Part shown: in pieces, positions 10,421 through 22,930 of the stretch
Position numbering within the stretch: position 1 is the stretch's first letter
Layout: each line of letters starts with the position of its first letter
NCBI GenBank assembly: GCA_030734395.1
Contig: JAUZTG010000004.1
Location: 372,001-436,000, forward strand
From: Sarocladium kiliense
Taxonomy: Eukaryota > Ascomycota > Sordariomycetes > Hypocreales > Sarocladiaceae
DNA: 64,000 bases
Direction of reading: 5' to 3'
Program-made: the position numbers and the translations under genes
Notes under the pieces: generated by a model
The model's database searches: none
What the model was told of the DNA's origin: nothing
What the model saw: only the letters and a program-made list of their open reading frames with translations

Positions 10421-12583
10421 TCACACACGGTTCTTGGGGCGAGCTAGCATGTTCAGCCGGCTGAGGCTGAGGCCGCCACTACGTTTCGCAGGACTCGGTG
10501 AGCCAGGCGTACGGCTCACGGCGCGGGCGGACTGCAGCTTCTTGACACTCCTCGTCGGTGTTGCAACCGCCAGGCGCGGTGCAACGACAGCCTGTCCTTC
10601 CGGGACGTGCTCGTTCTTGCGCTTCTTGGAAGTCCGCTCCGCTTCCTCCTCTTCAGCTTCCTCTTCGCTCCAGGTCGGGCGATGTCTCTTTTTGTTAGTC
10701 ATACCATGAGGTACACCGGTGATCTTGATCAGTGGCTGCTCGGGCTCCTTGTTCTCCTTGTCCGGATGCGAGGTGGGCGAGGACGGCTCGGGGAAGTTGC
10801 CGGGCATGTTGACTGTCGGCATAATAGAGCCACGGACATGACGGACGCTGGCTTGGCCTGGTGAAGCCCCAAAGCCCTTCGCCGGGGCACCACTGAAGTT
10901 GATGGTGTGGTCCGACCGGAAAGTGAAGCGACCTGGTGTTGATTCGGGGCCCTTCACCCCGGTAGGAGGCTTGATCTCCTGCAGAGGAGACTTGAAGGTG
11001 GACAGGTCTGGGTACGAAACATCGTCCGAGGTGGACTTCTTCAGAATACCATCGAGAGCCGGGTACTGCGCAGCACCCTTCTCCCGCCATGATCCGAACA
11101 TTGGCACCGACTTCTTCGGAGAAGGCGTCTCTTGACCATTTGTCTTGCAGAAAGTCTCGGGCGTGAAGGAGACATGCTTGGTCAACTTTCGGCGCGGCGT
11201 CGTCAAGGGCACGGGAGGTAGAGCCTTGTCAACACGTGGTGGGTTGGGAGTCTGAGAAGCTGAAGCTGTCGGTCCAGGAATGGCTGTGTTCACATTCTCG
11301 CCAGTGGCTTTGTTCCTGCGCAACAGCGAGGTAACCCGCTGTAACCGACCAGGGCTGATGATTCGCCGCTTAAAGTCAGCAGTTCTGGAGGGTGATACGG
11401 TAGCAGTGGTGCTGGGAGTCGGAGCAACAGCTCGTAGATTGTTGGACGAGGTGGACTTCACGAGGGTGATCGTGGGTTTGATGGTTGAGCTAGAGTGAGC
11501 AGTTGAGGCCTTAGTCGGGCTCAGCAAACGTGCCAAGCTGCTCGAAGTGTCAACAGCGCTCGGCTTGGGTCTGGGAAGTGAGCTGCCATCGCGTGAGACA
11601 GGTCGAGAGCTAGCAGCATCGTCATGCTCGCGCTTCTTGACTCGCTTCGCAGCAGACATAGGCTGAGGCAGGTCACGGGCAGACGCGACCTTGCGAGGCG
11701 TCGTTCCGAGTGGAGTCTTCTTGACAGGTGTTGACTCCTGCGGCTCGTCGAGGTTGGCTCTAGAGATAGTACGCTTCAGGCTGTGCTTAATTGGCGTGAC
11801 AACTGGCGCGTCAAGGTTGGCCTTGGAAGGCGATCTCTTCAGGCAACGAGGGGTACCATCAAGGTTGGTCTTTGACGGTGAGCGCTTGAGCTCTTGCACG
11901 ACAGGAGTAAACCGGCCATCCTGCGCACGCCAGGCGGAAGCGTGTCCCTCAATGGAGTCCATCTTCTTGAATTCAGCCATGTGGGCAGCGCTGTACCGGC
12001 CAGACTTGCCCTTGGCTTTGGCAATCTTTCGCTCACCAGTGTTGCCTTCGGTCTCGCGCTGAGCGACAAGCTCGGCCTTGAATCGCGATGCCTTCTCACG
12101 CAGCTCCTCCATCATGCGCTGGGCCTCATCACTAAGCTGCGACTCGGCCGCTGCCTGGCGAGAGAACTGGAAGTTGAACTGGGATGCAGGAAGACTGCTC
12201 TTGGAAGGCGTCATCTGGGCTGCAGTACGAGGCGAGTTGGGGTTCTTGATGTCGGTGAAGCCTAGACGGAGAGCAGAAGAAGGCTGTTCGGCAGTGGAGC
12301 GGTGAACATGGCTTGGATGCATCTCCTCGTGAGGAGGCTTAATCGCGGATGATTTGGGAGTCGTGGGGACGGGCTGAGGAGAGGTCAGGGTAGTATCGAG
12401 GCTTGCGGACGCGCCCTTTGAGGGCGACTCATCATGCTCAGCAAGTGAGTCGAGCTCAGGTGAAGCCTTAGGCTTGATGAACAAGTCAGCGACACACTGA
12501 TCGCATCACAGCTGCGATGTCAAGGACCATACCTTTGGAGTAGCACTGGCCAGCCGGGCCGAGCGGCGACGCGGAGGCGACAT
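10421..12583 (-). CDS. Disordered basic nuclear-type protein with KRSPSKxNL repeats and a KHVSF motif
   Basis: Two exons: 12583..12533 (MSPPRRRSARLASATPK) and about 12472..10421, roughly 700 aa. An alternative acceptor (gatcag) would add four codons. The sequence is low-complexity and Ser/Pro/Lys-rich, with many SP/TP sites. Three copies of a short motif occur: LKRSPSKTNL, LKRSPSKANL and LKRTISRANL. A KHVSFTPET segment matches the RVxF docking pattern for protein phosphatase 1. There are KRVKKR- and KKRK-type nuclear signals. The only predicted helical part is around ERKIAKAKGKSGRYSAAHMAEFKKMDS. I do not recognise the family. The composition suggests a cell-cycle-phosphorylated chromatin or spindle-associated protein, which is inference only. 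Confidence 0.75.
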
Positions 12584-15500
12584 GGCGAAGCGGTGAGAGC
12601 TTCACAAGCAGATTTGGAGAAAAGGTCAGTATTGTCTAGGGTGACCTCGTTGTGGATAGAAGTTCGCGAAGCGGTGTCTCTGGAATTGAGGCGAGCCACA
12701 AGATTGGAGCAAGGGTCTCTCAGGCCTGGAGCGTGTCGTTGAACGGGTGGGAAATGAGAGTGGCCTGGAGTAGGAATGGTATGATGTCAAGCGCTCTGGG
12801 TCGGAGGTTTTGGGTCTGCGTGTGGTGGATGAGTGATGGTTTGTTGATGTTGGCGGGGCGGTTTGTTTACTTTTCGACGAAAGTGGACGTGGCCCAAGCT
12901 CCAGAGCTCATTGGCCAATCAGGGTTTGCGTGCACAGTGCTTGGCGACCACACACTGTATCTCCTGGAGATGGGATTTCGATGGGTTTTGTACCTTCATG
13001 ACATAGACCCCGGAACAGCAGCATTGGAAAGTTGTCAATAAATAGTCACAGTTGAGACTCTGCACTTCAAGAGAGTTCATGTTGAGCGGATGCCATGCTG
13101 CTGTGCAGGCTTTTGAAGGGCAATGCCGTATCCAAGGCCACCCGCGCACCTACCCTGAAACCTTGTTGTCTTGCTCAGGGCTGAACTCTTAATTCCAAGA
13201 GGAAAGGGATCAAGGTACCTAGGTCTCCCATCATATTTCTCTGTCGAGGGGGGTTCTGCTTTACTTGCTCGGGCTTCTTGTTGATTTGATCTCATGTTGA
13301 CATAATGCGATACAAGAGTAGTGGGCGACCCTCAGCTCGTCAATACGTCACTATGAATCAATTCAAAAGTCATGATCGACAAGGCAAACCCAGTTTTACC
13401 CCAGATGCCGAACAGTCCGGGGAAAGGCCCGAAATCAAATTGTCAAAGGCAAGCCAAGGCAAGACATGTCGGAGTCCACAGGAAGTATTGTTTGTGGGGG
13501 AATGCGATCCAGCGCTGCACTGCTTTCCAACTTCACCTCTTCATGAAAGGTCTACGACACTATGCGCGACTCGTGAGTTCCCTAGTCAGCTGGGGCTTTT
13601 TCGTCCCCTGAACACCGGCGGCAGTCTAGTCACTTTGACAGGACCCCTTTTCCCTGCACGGACGGCAATCAATCGACCATTACACAGACCAACGCAACAG
13701 ATCGTCGCACGAGGCTCTATTTACGATCATGTCCCGGAGCATCACTCGCTGTTGAAAAGCCGACCATCGGAGGTCCAATGCGACGCTAGAAAACTTCTAG
13801 AACAATTTGCTCACACACCCAGTCGTCGCCGAGTCTCTCCCCACAACACAGACAGCGAAATTGTGGGACGTGGGCCATCCAATGCCAACGACATTTGCTG
13901 GTCAGCTGAGGGACGCCACCAGGACATGGCGCACAAACGGGTTCCTGAGCGGTGTTGAGAGATGCGTCTGTGCCTGGGGATTGCTTCCGAGCTTCAGACA
14001 TGATAGTCAATGTCTGCTTCTATCAGATCAAGCAATACGTGTTTTCTAGAAACACAACACGGCGAAGTGAGATTAATCTCAAGGTCGTCGCTACAGTTCA
14101 CGCGGTGCAGAATGGCGTAAAGCCCCTGTTGGTGGCATCAGAAAACCGGAGGGCCCGGCGTGGCTCCACAAGCCATTGCAGAAGATAGCGTGCTGTACTT
14201 TACAGAACGATCCATGCTCCTCGGAGATGCTTGCTTTGCTGTACCTGTTCTTTACTTTTCGCAATTCCGCCCTAATATACCAGGCGTCAAGAGAGGGCAT
14301 GTCTCGGCAGGGAAATGCAGCAACTGGTGTTTCGCATGGGCACATGACCTGGTCTAAGCACCGCGGACCTGTAGCAGAAGCGGTGCCAAGACTAAGAGCG
14401 GAATTGGGTTCACGATGGAGACTTTTGAAATGCACACCATGCGTGCTATTCCCCCGATGTAGAGTAGTGCTTTGTCAAACCCATGGGGCAAAGAATATGA
14501 GGGCAAACGCAGCTTTGCGATCGCGATTGTCAGGTCAAGCAAGCCGGGTACGACGGGACATGGGCATGTCTTATGAGTATGGCTAGGGAGGGCGCTCCAT
14601 TTGATCCTGTTACAAGGAACGTGGATGGAGGGTGAATGGAGGGCTGAAGACTTTTCTTCTTCTTTTCAGACGAATCCGTGGCCTGAGAATGACACAGTAC
14701 CTTTGCTGTACCCACATGCAGCGTTGAGCAATCGCGAGCATCGCCAGCCTCAACGTGCGACGGCGATTGGACGGGTGTTGGGAGGCGGCGTCTGGTGCAG
14801 GCGGAGCCAGCGTGGTCGCATCGCTTACGTTTTATGACTCGAATAAAGGCTGAAAAAGTTTTGCGAATTTCCGTCTGTCCAGTCGAAAGTGTCAAAACTG
14901 AAAAGTGAAAAAGTGATGGGGCTCGGAGGAATCTTGCAGATGGATGTGTTGCTTGTCGGTGATGTGATGCGATGGAGCCATGGCATCGTGAGTTGCATGG
15001 GGCGCCGGTTAGATGACGACGCAAAGCTGGACACCATCATGTGATGTGATGCAGTAGTGACGGAAGTAAACGGCCGTGCAGATGGTGTTCTTGGGCATCA
15101 TAATGGTTTTAACATGTCAATAATGGGGAAATGATCGTGAAGAGGATGAAGATTCCCATACCGGCAGTTGGAGTTCTAATAATACCGGGGGGTTTAAGAA
15201 AAAAAGGGGAAATTCCCCAGACTTGAGTGCGGGATCTAAATCTTACTGGAAGATCAAAGGGGAAACCTAGAGTTATCGGCGGAGGAGTTGGGAAGAGCAA
15301 GATAAAAGCAGAGTATCGAGTACATTGCGCGTGGGGGGCCTGAATGGTCACATGAAGCCATCCGTTTCCAGGGAGAGGCGAAGGACATTACAGGGCGTCA
15401 GGCGTCCCAACCGAAAGGGTGACGCTCCCTAAAAATTGGACACGAAAGCCTAAAAACCAGCTCAGCTCCACCGGCCACGTCTCCTGTGGCTTTCATATGG

Positions 15501-16864
15501 CCCCGGCCTCTGATTGGGCATTGGCTGGCTGGCCCAGGTGATGGGTGGGCAGCGGACAAGGGTCGCTAGCAGGAATGACTCGCAAATGACACGCTGTAAT
15601 GTTAGCGATGTGTGTACATTCCAGGCCACCACCACTGGCATCACGGGGGCCCGACGTCGGCCCTCAGCTTTCCCAGCGCAAAGGCCGTTCCTGCCGTTGA
15701 AGTGAGGAGACGGGAGTTGGTGAGGGAGGAGACCACCCCCGCTTTCTCTGTCTCTTGCTCATGCTGCTTTCCCACCCACTGTCTGCCCTGTTAACGAGGC
15801 CCATACTCTGGCTCATATTCTCTTACCTTTCTCTACCTCTCTCGCCCTCTGTACTCTCTCACCTGATGGTAAAAATTAAGAAAGCAAGCCCCCTCTCCTC
15901 CCATCGCCCACGTCTCCCAGAAAAATATTCATTACATAAAAGAAGGTCGCTGCCGGCCTCCCACTTTTTGTCTCTCCTCTTATCTCTCGTTGGCCTTTCC
16001 CACCCCCGTAGTCTCATCCTGCCCAGCTCGACACAGTCCAACACAAGTTTCTTTGACAGCACTTTTTCTCTTATCTGTCACCCCCAAGCCTTCGCCTCAC
16101 CTTTGGCCTGACCATCAACCAAAGCTTCCAAGGTCACTCTCAGCAGCGCTTGACCACCACCACGCAGGCAAATCAACCAAGCTCAGGTACATCCATCTGA
16201 GCTTTCCTCCAGCTGAAAGATAACACACCCCTGCTATTCACTCTCACTGCGACACATTACGTTTTCCTCGCCCATCACCTCCCCCTCAGCGCCCGCTCGT
16301 CTGCTGCTTTCCCCTGCCTGTTGCCACCAGATTACGCACTTTTACTCGCGCATTGCAATCTGATAGGCGACGCCCTTTCGTCTCCCCATCTCTTGCGCCC
16401 GCAACGCCCGCAATCCATCTGTCAAACGGGCGCACCAGCATCCATTCCGGCATCATACTTTCTGCTTTTGGGAATCACTTTACACACGAGAATACAGCAC
16501 CGCACAGCACCACACGGCCGCCAGGACGCCGTCTCTGATCCCCCGAAGCGTTCCACAAGGAGCGCCGGTCGCCGTCTTTATTGCCGTTTTGGTCTTCTGA
16601 GACCCTGCCGGCGCGCGCGCGTTGCCGCACCGCCGTCCTCGTTCCCAGAGACGCCCCCATCTCCGTCCCGGCGCCCGTTCAGAGGCACCGGTGCGCCGAT
16701 TCTCGTCGGCCACGGCTCTCTCCCGACCGGAGCGAGTCCCGGCTCGTTGTTGAGCGAGACAGCGTGGAAAAGCTACCGTTGAGGGTACCGCTTCCACGGT
16801 GGCGTCATCCTCGTCCTTGTCGTCGAGGCGGTTCTGAATGAGTGTGGAAGGATAAGGTCAAGTT
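12584..16864. other. 4.3 kb intergenic region; long leader of the bZIP gene
   Basis: No gene I can support. The first 300 bases are the promoter of the minus-strand gene. The 13305-13958 frame (217 aa) is open but has no domain, composition bias or codon pattern of a gene. From about 15700 to 16830 the plus strand is CT/CCG-rich and looks like promoter plus a long 5' leader of the bZIP gene, with a candidate leader-intron donor (caggtac) at about 16185. Several upstream ATGs are present. Confidence 0.5.
16838..16855 (+). promoter_or_regulatory. Mini-uORF ahead of the bZIP start
   Basis: ATG at 16838 opens five codons (MSVEG) and stops at 16853-16855, nine bases before the bZIP ATG at 16865. 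If transcribed, ribosomes would have to reinitiate or leaky-scan past it. uORFs control fungal bZIP genes such as GCN4/cpc-1, so translational control is plausible but unproven here. Confidence 0.4.
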
Positions 16865-18264
16865 ATGGCCGACAAGATGTCCATCGACAGCAAGCCTCAG
16901 GTTCCCGCCGGCGGTATCGCCGGCAACCAGCATCCTCAGCATCCTCAGCATCAGCAGCATCAGCAGCATCACCGCGAGGACTCCGAGGAGTCTATGGGTT
17001 CGACTCCTGACCAGGAACGCCAAAACGCTCAGTCTGCTGCTGGAGGCAATGCTGTCTCTCAGGATCAGCAGCAGCCCAAGCGCAAAGGTGGTCGTAAACC
17101 CGTAAGTTGTTCTGCAAACCACGTCTCCTTTTCTGCCATAGAAAGCTAACATACTGGCCAGATCTATGCCACTTCGGAAGAGCGCAAGCAGCGCAACCGC
17201 CAGGCCCAGGCTGCCTTCCGTGAGCGTCGCACTGAGTACATCAAGCAGCTCGAGGAGACAATCCGTGTCCACGAGTCCAACCTGCACAATCTTCAGGGGG
17301 CACACCGGACTGCTGCTGATGAATGTTTGATGCTTCGTTACAAGAACTCTCTTCTTGAGAGAATTCTCCTGGAGAAGGGTGAGTCATTTACTCCTATGTC
17401 ACTTCATGTCAGGGCTATGCAGCTGACCAGACACCTCTGTAGGCATTGATGTACAAGCCGAGCTTCGAGCCAAGACAGGCAGCCCCAACCTGGGACCGAC
17501 CCATGTGCCTCCGAACATGGTTCAGCCTCCTCCCATCCAGAGGGCTATCATGAACCGTCACCACCAGTCCCGAAGGTCCAACTCGAGCATTGCCCCCAAG
17601 GCCGAGCCTGCCAGCTCGCTACCCCCGCCGCTCCATCCTCACTCCTCGGCCACTTCCCCCAAGAATAACCGACCCACTCCTTCGTCGCACTCGAACTCCC
17701 CGACCAACGCTGCCTTCTCACCGGCTCCGTCTGATAATACTTCTGTCCGAGGCTCTGTCGGTGCTCGTCCTCCGATGCCTCACATGACAGGAGCTCCCCG
17801 GCCACAGATGATGCAGAATGGTGCTCGCTCCGCACCAACTGCACCCAATAGTGGAGCGTCATTCTATCCGACACCTGCTTTCCAGAACCATATCGAGCAG
17901 CTTGGTAAGCTTCTTCGCACCCACACATCCCAAGCCGAACCGGCAGCTAATGAACTCAATAGAGCAAGAATACGATGCCCAAGCCGATATGGTTGACGAT
18001 TCCGAGATCGAGACTCCTGGACCTGGGCCATATCCTGCCAACTTCAATGACACTGGCTCTCAAGTCTTCCCCTCTCCCAGCTCCAACGGAACGGCCCAAC
18101 ACATCCAGGCTCATAATGACAACCACCCTCCCGGAACTAGCGCTCAGTATCCTTCTATGACGCAGCTCCTTGACCAGAATCTGGATTGGGATCCCTTTGG
18201 ACTCAGTGCGAGCATGGCCTTCCCTGCTCAGCATTATCAGTTCGACCAGACGAACATGAGATGA
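16865..18264 (+). CDS. bZIP transcription factor, AP-1/Yap-like basic region
   Basis: Four exons: 16865..17101, 17162..17378, 17443..17904, 17963..18264; 405 aa. The N-terminus is His/Gln-rich. The basic region at residues 87-102 has the fungal Yap-type signature NxxAQxxFR (N91, A94, Q95, F98, R99), followed by a leucine-zipper helix to about residue 150 (YIKQLEETI, NLHNLQ, ECLMLRYKNSLLERILLEKG). The rest is Pro/Ser-rich and disordered, ending in a short acidic/aromatic tail (LDQNLDWDPFG) that could activate transcription. No paired cysteine-rich domains as in Yap1 are visible, so redox control of the Yap1 kind is not indicated. Introns 1 and 2 flank the zipper. A mini-uORF precedes the start. 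I recognise the class but not a specific named ortholog. Confidence 0.92.
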
Positions 18265-19195
18265 GCCATTTTGGACATCACAGTTCAGAGTCACATCTTT
18301 ATCTAAAACCTACGCCAGCAGAGATCCTGACCTCTCCGAGGCGATGCGAACCATGCAAGACGCATGACGGCGCATCAAGGACCACTACAAGTGGCGCTCG
18401 GTTTAGCCGATGGCGATCACGCCACTCCCGGTGCAGTCGTATGCCGCTACAATGCGAAGGGGCCTCGAGGCGCACTTCAACGGCAGCCTCCGGCCATGCT
18501 TCAAGGGCCCGACAACAGCTACACGATAACGTCTCGCACCAAGTCACTCTGGTTACCTCCCCACTTTGTCCACCGCGTCATCGACGGAACGACATTCCTT
18601 GTACAGTGCATGACACGGAGTTCACTGCTTGGGGACAATCTCCACTTATTTTTTTAAGTTCTTGCTCTTCTCTGCTGCATTTACGCGAAAACACGGGAGT
18701 GGCAAAAAGCAGGAGGAGTACCTCACTGCACATATTTACATTTACATGATTCTTCTAACTCTCTGGGAGTCGCACTTTACTGCTTTCTGCTTCTGGTATC
18801 TTAACGCGACATGACGCACGAACAGGCGAAATGTGTTGAAGGGGGCGGCTTCTCTTGAAAAGGCATCATGGCGCGGGCACAATGGGAAAGCATGGCTTGT
18901 TATGGGTTGACAAACGGCACGAATGTGCGGACGGAGTCTTTTTATTCTGGAAAGCATGCTTGGTTTTTCGGCCGGATGATGGCAGGTTTGGTAGCTCGAT
19001 CGGCTCACGTGAAGAAATTCTAAAGGAAAAGGGAGTAAAAAGCTTAAAATACCATTGAAGCGTTTGCTGTTTTTGTTTGCCTTGTTCATATCTTCAGTAT
19101 ATAATATATATTCGCCTGAGGGTATCGTTCACTCTATTTTCTACAGTGCTTTCTCTACATTTATTGGGATGACGACCTGCTGTGCTCCCAACGTC
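18265..19195. other. Intergenic between convergent genes
   Basis: 3' ends of the bZIP (+) and GH16 (-) genes. AT-rich around 19090-19115 (ttcagtatataatatatattcg), plausibly a polyadenylation region. No gene seen. Confidence 0.5.
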
Positions 19196-20347
19196 TTATC
19201 CAAGGATTGAAGCTGCAAGAACTGCTAGTACCGTGGTAGATGCAATCCATGACAGCCCAACTTGTGCCGACCCGTTGTCCTTGACCTCATCATTCTTAAT
19301 CTCAACGGTTTCACCAACCTCCGCCGCCTCATCTACACTACACACAAGGCCACACGCCGCCTCCCCATCCCTCCGGCCCAGAACATCCCGCTTCTCATCA
19401 CCACTCTCCGTCTTGTTAAACACCATGTCGATCCACTGGATCTGCATGTACGCCTCGTCGTTCAGCGCCATCTTCCCGCTCCACTCCCCGCCATCGCTCC
19501 AGGTGTTGAAGACGACCTGGCTAGGGTCTCGGGGTGTTTGGAATTCGATCTTGGCGACTTGTACGCCGTCGACGTACCAGATGCTTGCGTCGGGGGTCCA
19601 ATCTAGTCGATGGACTAGCCACTCTGACCATTCCTTGCCGTCGGGAAGGGTTGAGTTTCGGGTAGCCTTGGGGATGTCGTCACCGTCGTCAGTGTAAGAC
19701 GGTTGGTTTGTGTAGGAGATATGATCGCGCGGTCCACGAGTTAGGATCTCGATGTCGGCCTCTTGAACCTTCGCCAGTGATCCTCCATCGCGGTAAGTGA
19801 AGAGTGCAGTAATGGCTCCGGGACTGCCAATAGTGCGCGCCAGCATCCTCACAGAAAGGTAATGGTACGTGTCAATCGACTCAAACTCCGCCGCCGTCTG
19901 GAACTTCTCCAACCTCTTCGTCCTCATTGTCAAAAACGTCTCCGACGCAGCGTTTTCATCCGTATTCTCCTCGATATACACATTACTGAAACTGTTCGTC
20001 ATTGGGATCTTGGGATCATCCGTCGTGGAACTCTTCTTCAGACTCTTGGAGTTGTTCCAGTCTTGGATCTGCCATGTGCTGGTCCAGTCGTCGCTTTTGA
20101 AGTAGTTGTTTGCGATGGGGGCTTTTGCGTTTTCGGAGAAGGTGGTGACGATGTCTGGGATGGAGGCGTGTTTGGAGAGAGAGCGGAAGTCGAAGAAGGC
20201 ACGAGAAGTGTAGTATTCAGGAGATGAGCCATTTGTGAGGTAGCATTCGCAGTCGTTGTCTCGCCTGGAAAGGCTTGTAGGAGGTGTGAAAAGGGAAGCA
20301 GCTGTTGCTGCAGAGGCTTGGAATAATAGGAGGCTTGTAGACCGCAT
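19196..20347 (-). CDS. Secreted GPI-anchored glycoside hydrolase family 16 protein
   Basis: Single exon, 383 aa. There is an N-terminal signal peptide (MRSTSLLLFQASAATAAS). The GH16 active-site motif ExDxE appears as EADIE with E196, D198 and E200, nucleophile and acid/base conserved; the second position is Ala instead of the usual Ile/Leu/Val. Fold-typical strands follow (DWTPDASIWYVDGVQ, FNTWSDGG). The C-terminus has a small-residue site (DNGSAQ) before a hydrophobic tail (SWIASTTVLAVLAASILG), so a GPI anchor is likely. GH16 enzymes in fungi act on cell-wall beta-glucans or crosslink chitin to glucan (Crh-like). The Cys-rich start (DNDCECYLTNG) is common in fungal secreted GH16 proteins. 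Exact substrate cannot be read from sequence. Confidence 0.9.
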   Translation of the reverse strand: MRSTSLLLFQASAATAASLFTPPTSLSRRDNDCECYLTNGSSPEYYTSRAFFDFRSLSKHASIPDIVTTFSENAKAPIANNYFKSDDWTSTWQIQDWNNSKSLKKSSTTDDPKIPMTNSFSNVYIEENTDENAASETFLTMRTKRLEKFQTAAEFESIDTYHYLSVRMLARTIGSPGAITALFTYRDGGSLAKVQEADIEILTRGPRDHISYTNQPSYTDDGDDIPKATRNSTLPDGKEWSEWLVHRLDWTPDASIWYVDGVQVAKIEFQTPRDPSQVVFNTWSDGGEWSGKMALNDEAYMQIQWIDMVFNKTESGDEKRDVLGRRDGEAACGLVCSVDEAAEVGETVEIKNDEVKDNGSAQVGLSWIASTTVLAVLAASILG

Positions 20348-22930
20348 TGTGAAGGCTGTGTGTGCTGACTGGGGGCAGAAGCCGATTCACTTGGTCATAA
20401 TGCTTCGGATGGACAGACGGAGTTTCAGAGCTGTGGCTTACGCCTTTTATACATCGGGCATGCTCACGATGCTCACCTCCATCAAGCTACGCCGCAGCAT
20501 GATCACCGCAGGAACAAGCCTTTGACAGGTCTAGACTCAGCCCAGCGTAGTAGCGGAGAGCCCGGATTCAGGTTATGGAGCATGACGGAGTCATGGCTGA
20601 GGTACTCTAGAAGCACCCAATCCACGTGGGTTTTCGGAGTAAAAGAGAAATACGGGGATGCAGCGCTCAATTTTGCTACCTTGCAGGGCGGTCTACGTGG
20701 TCAGGGTGGCTGGTGGGTGAGATTCGGCACCATCGTGCCGACAAGGCAGAGTTCCGCTCACTGCAAGTTTTGGTGCTGCTATAATAAGTGGCCTGACCTG
20801 ACCCTGCGCGCGATGCAGGACGGGAGGGAGCCGGCTAGGCGCAGAGAAAGGCGCCTAAGTCGATTTCCCCGAAAGTATAGAATCAAAGACACGCGGTTTA
20901 GAGTTTGGGGTTGCAACGATTTGAGTCCTGTCGCAAAGCTGTAGTCGCCTGAATGAGCACCTCTGGCGACGACTTCAATCTTTGCTTTCACTCTCAGAGA
21001 GACGCTTTGAGTAAAAGTGCCAATGGAGCGGCAATGCAAGCGATCATCGCAATTTGTCAATCACATACCTCGTCTCCTTGCCAAGGGTCAAAGTTGATTC
21101 CTTGACTGTCAAAACTTGAAATCGATCGCTCTAGCCTTCAGCTTTACGATGCGACACTGCTCCTCAATGTTTTGAGTCCCTTGGTCCATATCCCAGTACC
21201 CCAGGGATCCAGGCCCTCGGTACGATCGATGATTCTATATCGTGTCAGTGGCTTTCCGAGAGTTTCGATAAGCTTATTGCACAGGAATGCAGAAGCTGCA
21301 CGGTTTGAGATCTCGATCAACGATCTCGACCGTTAGGGTGGAGTTGCCAATGGGGGGCGCGCTGGCTGGATACCGTAGTTTCGAGTGGGTTAACGTATAC
21401 CTAGAGCGGTAATCATGACAATGCCTAATGCGATTCCTCAGTTCCTGAATGGGAGGAGTGTGCTATTCTGGTGGCTTAGTCCTATTTATTTTTATATTTT
21501 CTGGTCGTATTTGGGGCAAAATTAAAACCGGGAATGTCGTGATGCTTGGCCAAGATCTGGTTGAGGCCCTGGAACTGTTACTCCGCGAGGGGCTGGTCAC
21601 GCCGTGCTGGAGACAAGTCCCGGCATTTACGGCCGATTCATACAAATGATCGCAGCTGTCTTTCTTCCGGCTCAGTCGGAGGCCCGAAATTGTTCGGTCA
21701 GCTGGATTGGATGAAAAGATCTGTGCACATTTTTAGGATTATGATCTCAAGGTTTACAGTCAGGAGCAGCATGTACCACACGGTGATCCGGTTGCCGCTG
21801 TTGGAAGGTCTCGGTTTCCTTGGATGAGACTCTGAGATAGGTTTGTAAGCATACATTGTGCCTTGGTGTGATTCTTGTAGAGGCAAGCAGATACATTAAC
21901 GGTTTCTAGATGGAGTTGGGTTAGCATTGGACCTGCTGCGGGCAAGATTCAATGAGATCAAAACGAGATTCAATCATGAAGAATAGCATAAGATGGTCAT
22001 CTAAACGCATCGGCGTGTTCTATTCAACCCAGAATCAGAAAACTCTTTGATCCTGGAAAAGTTCTTTTATCACGGTAAAGCAAATAGTGAATGCATCGCT
22101 TGTGAGAGCTCCAGACCCATGGAATCTAGGCCAGGGAGAGGTACAGGAATTTCCACTTGAGCATGGATACCTTACGTTTCACAGATGGTAGGTTTGCGCT
22201 CAATGCCCAGCAGCTTTCAAAATTAGTCCCTTGGTTCCAATCGGTTTTGACATTGGTCAGCTTAACGCAGAGATAGGTGCCTGTTTGCCTCGGGGTGAGA
22301 GGTTTCACCAACACAGCCGGCCTATCCGTCTGGCCAACTTTCACGAGATCAATTTTTGGAGAAATTTTCAGCATGGGTCTTCTTCCCCCGGCTCCTCCAA
22401 GCTTCGAGCTGGGACCAACGGATCACAGGTACCATGGAAGCCATCTGCCGCGGTCGAGACCGTCGTCATTGCATTCCAGTCAACGGTGAGGTTGCGGCAC
22501 TGGGACACGTGACCTGCAGCAACCGTGGCGTCACTGCAAAAACCCGTCGCGCCAACCTGGCGCATCGGCAGCCTGCAGAATTACCTCGAAGGCGCATCAT
22601 CGCCCATTTCAACAGTGCTATCCTCAACACAACATACAGACGCGCGCGTAGTCGCATCGCCATTTTTGCCGTAGCCACTTTCTCTCCATCAAACCTTGAC
22701 GAAGACCGCGGCTGAGCTTGCAGGTGCATAAGTATCATCATGTCAAACTCCCGTCCTTCAAGAGGCTCACAATTGCAGATGCTAGTACCAGTACCTCCGT
22801 GACACCAGACATACCCACTGTCTGTTTTCGTCACACACATTCTTGTGCATAGTGGTGAAAGGAGGAGAAACAGAACAAGGACACTACAGTAGCCCTCTTT
22901 GCTCGGACTTTCGCACGAGCTTGGTGCGAC
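20348..22930. other. 2.6 kb intergenic region between divergent genes
   Basis: Lies between the divergent GH16 (-) and WW-domain (+) genes. The part from about 21400 to 22100 is AT-richer than its surroundings (for example 21480-21510). I see no transposase or reverse-transcriptase frame and no terminal repeats, although an old decayed element cannot be excluded. ORFs here are short and unconvincing. Confidence 0.45.

Noticed and set aside
13305..13958. 217-codon open frame (+)
   Set aside because: No domain, no signal peptide, random-looking composition, no splice-extended continuation and an unfavourable position between two CT-rich leaders.
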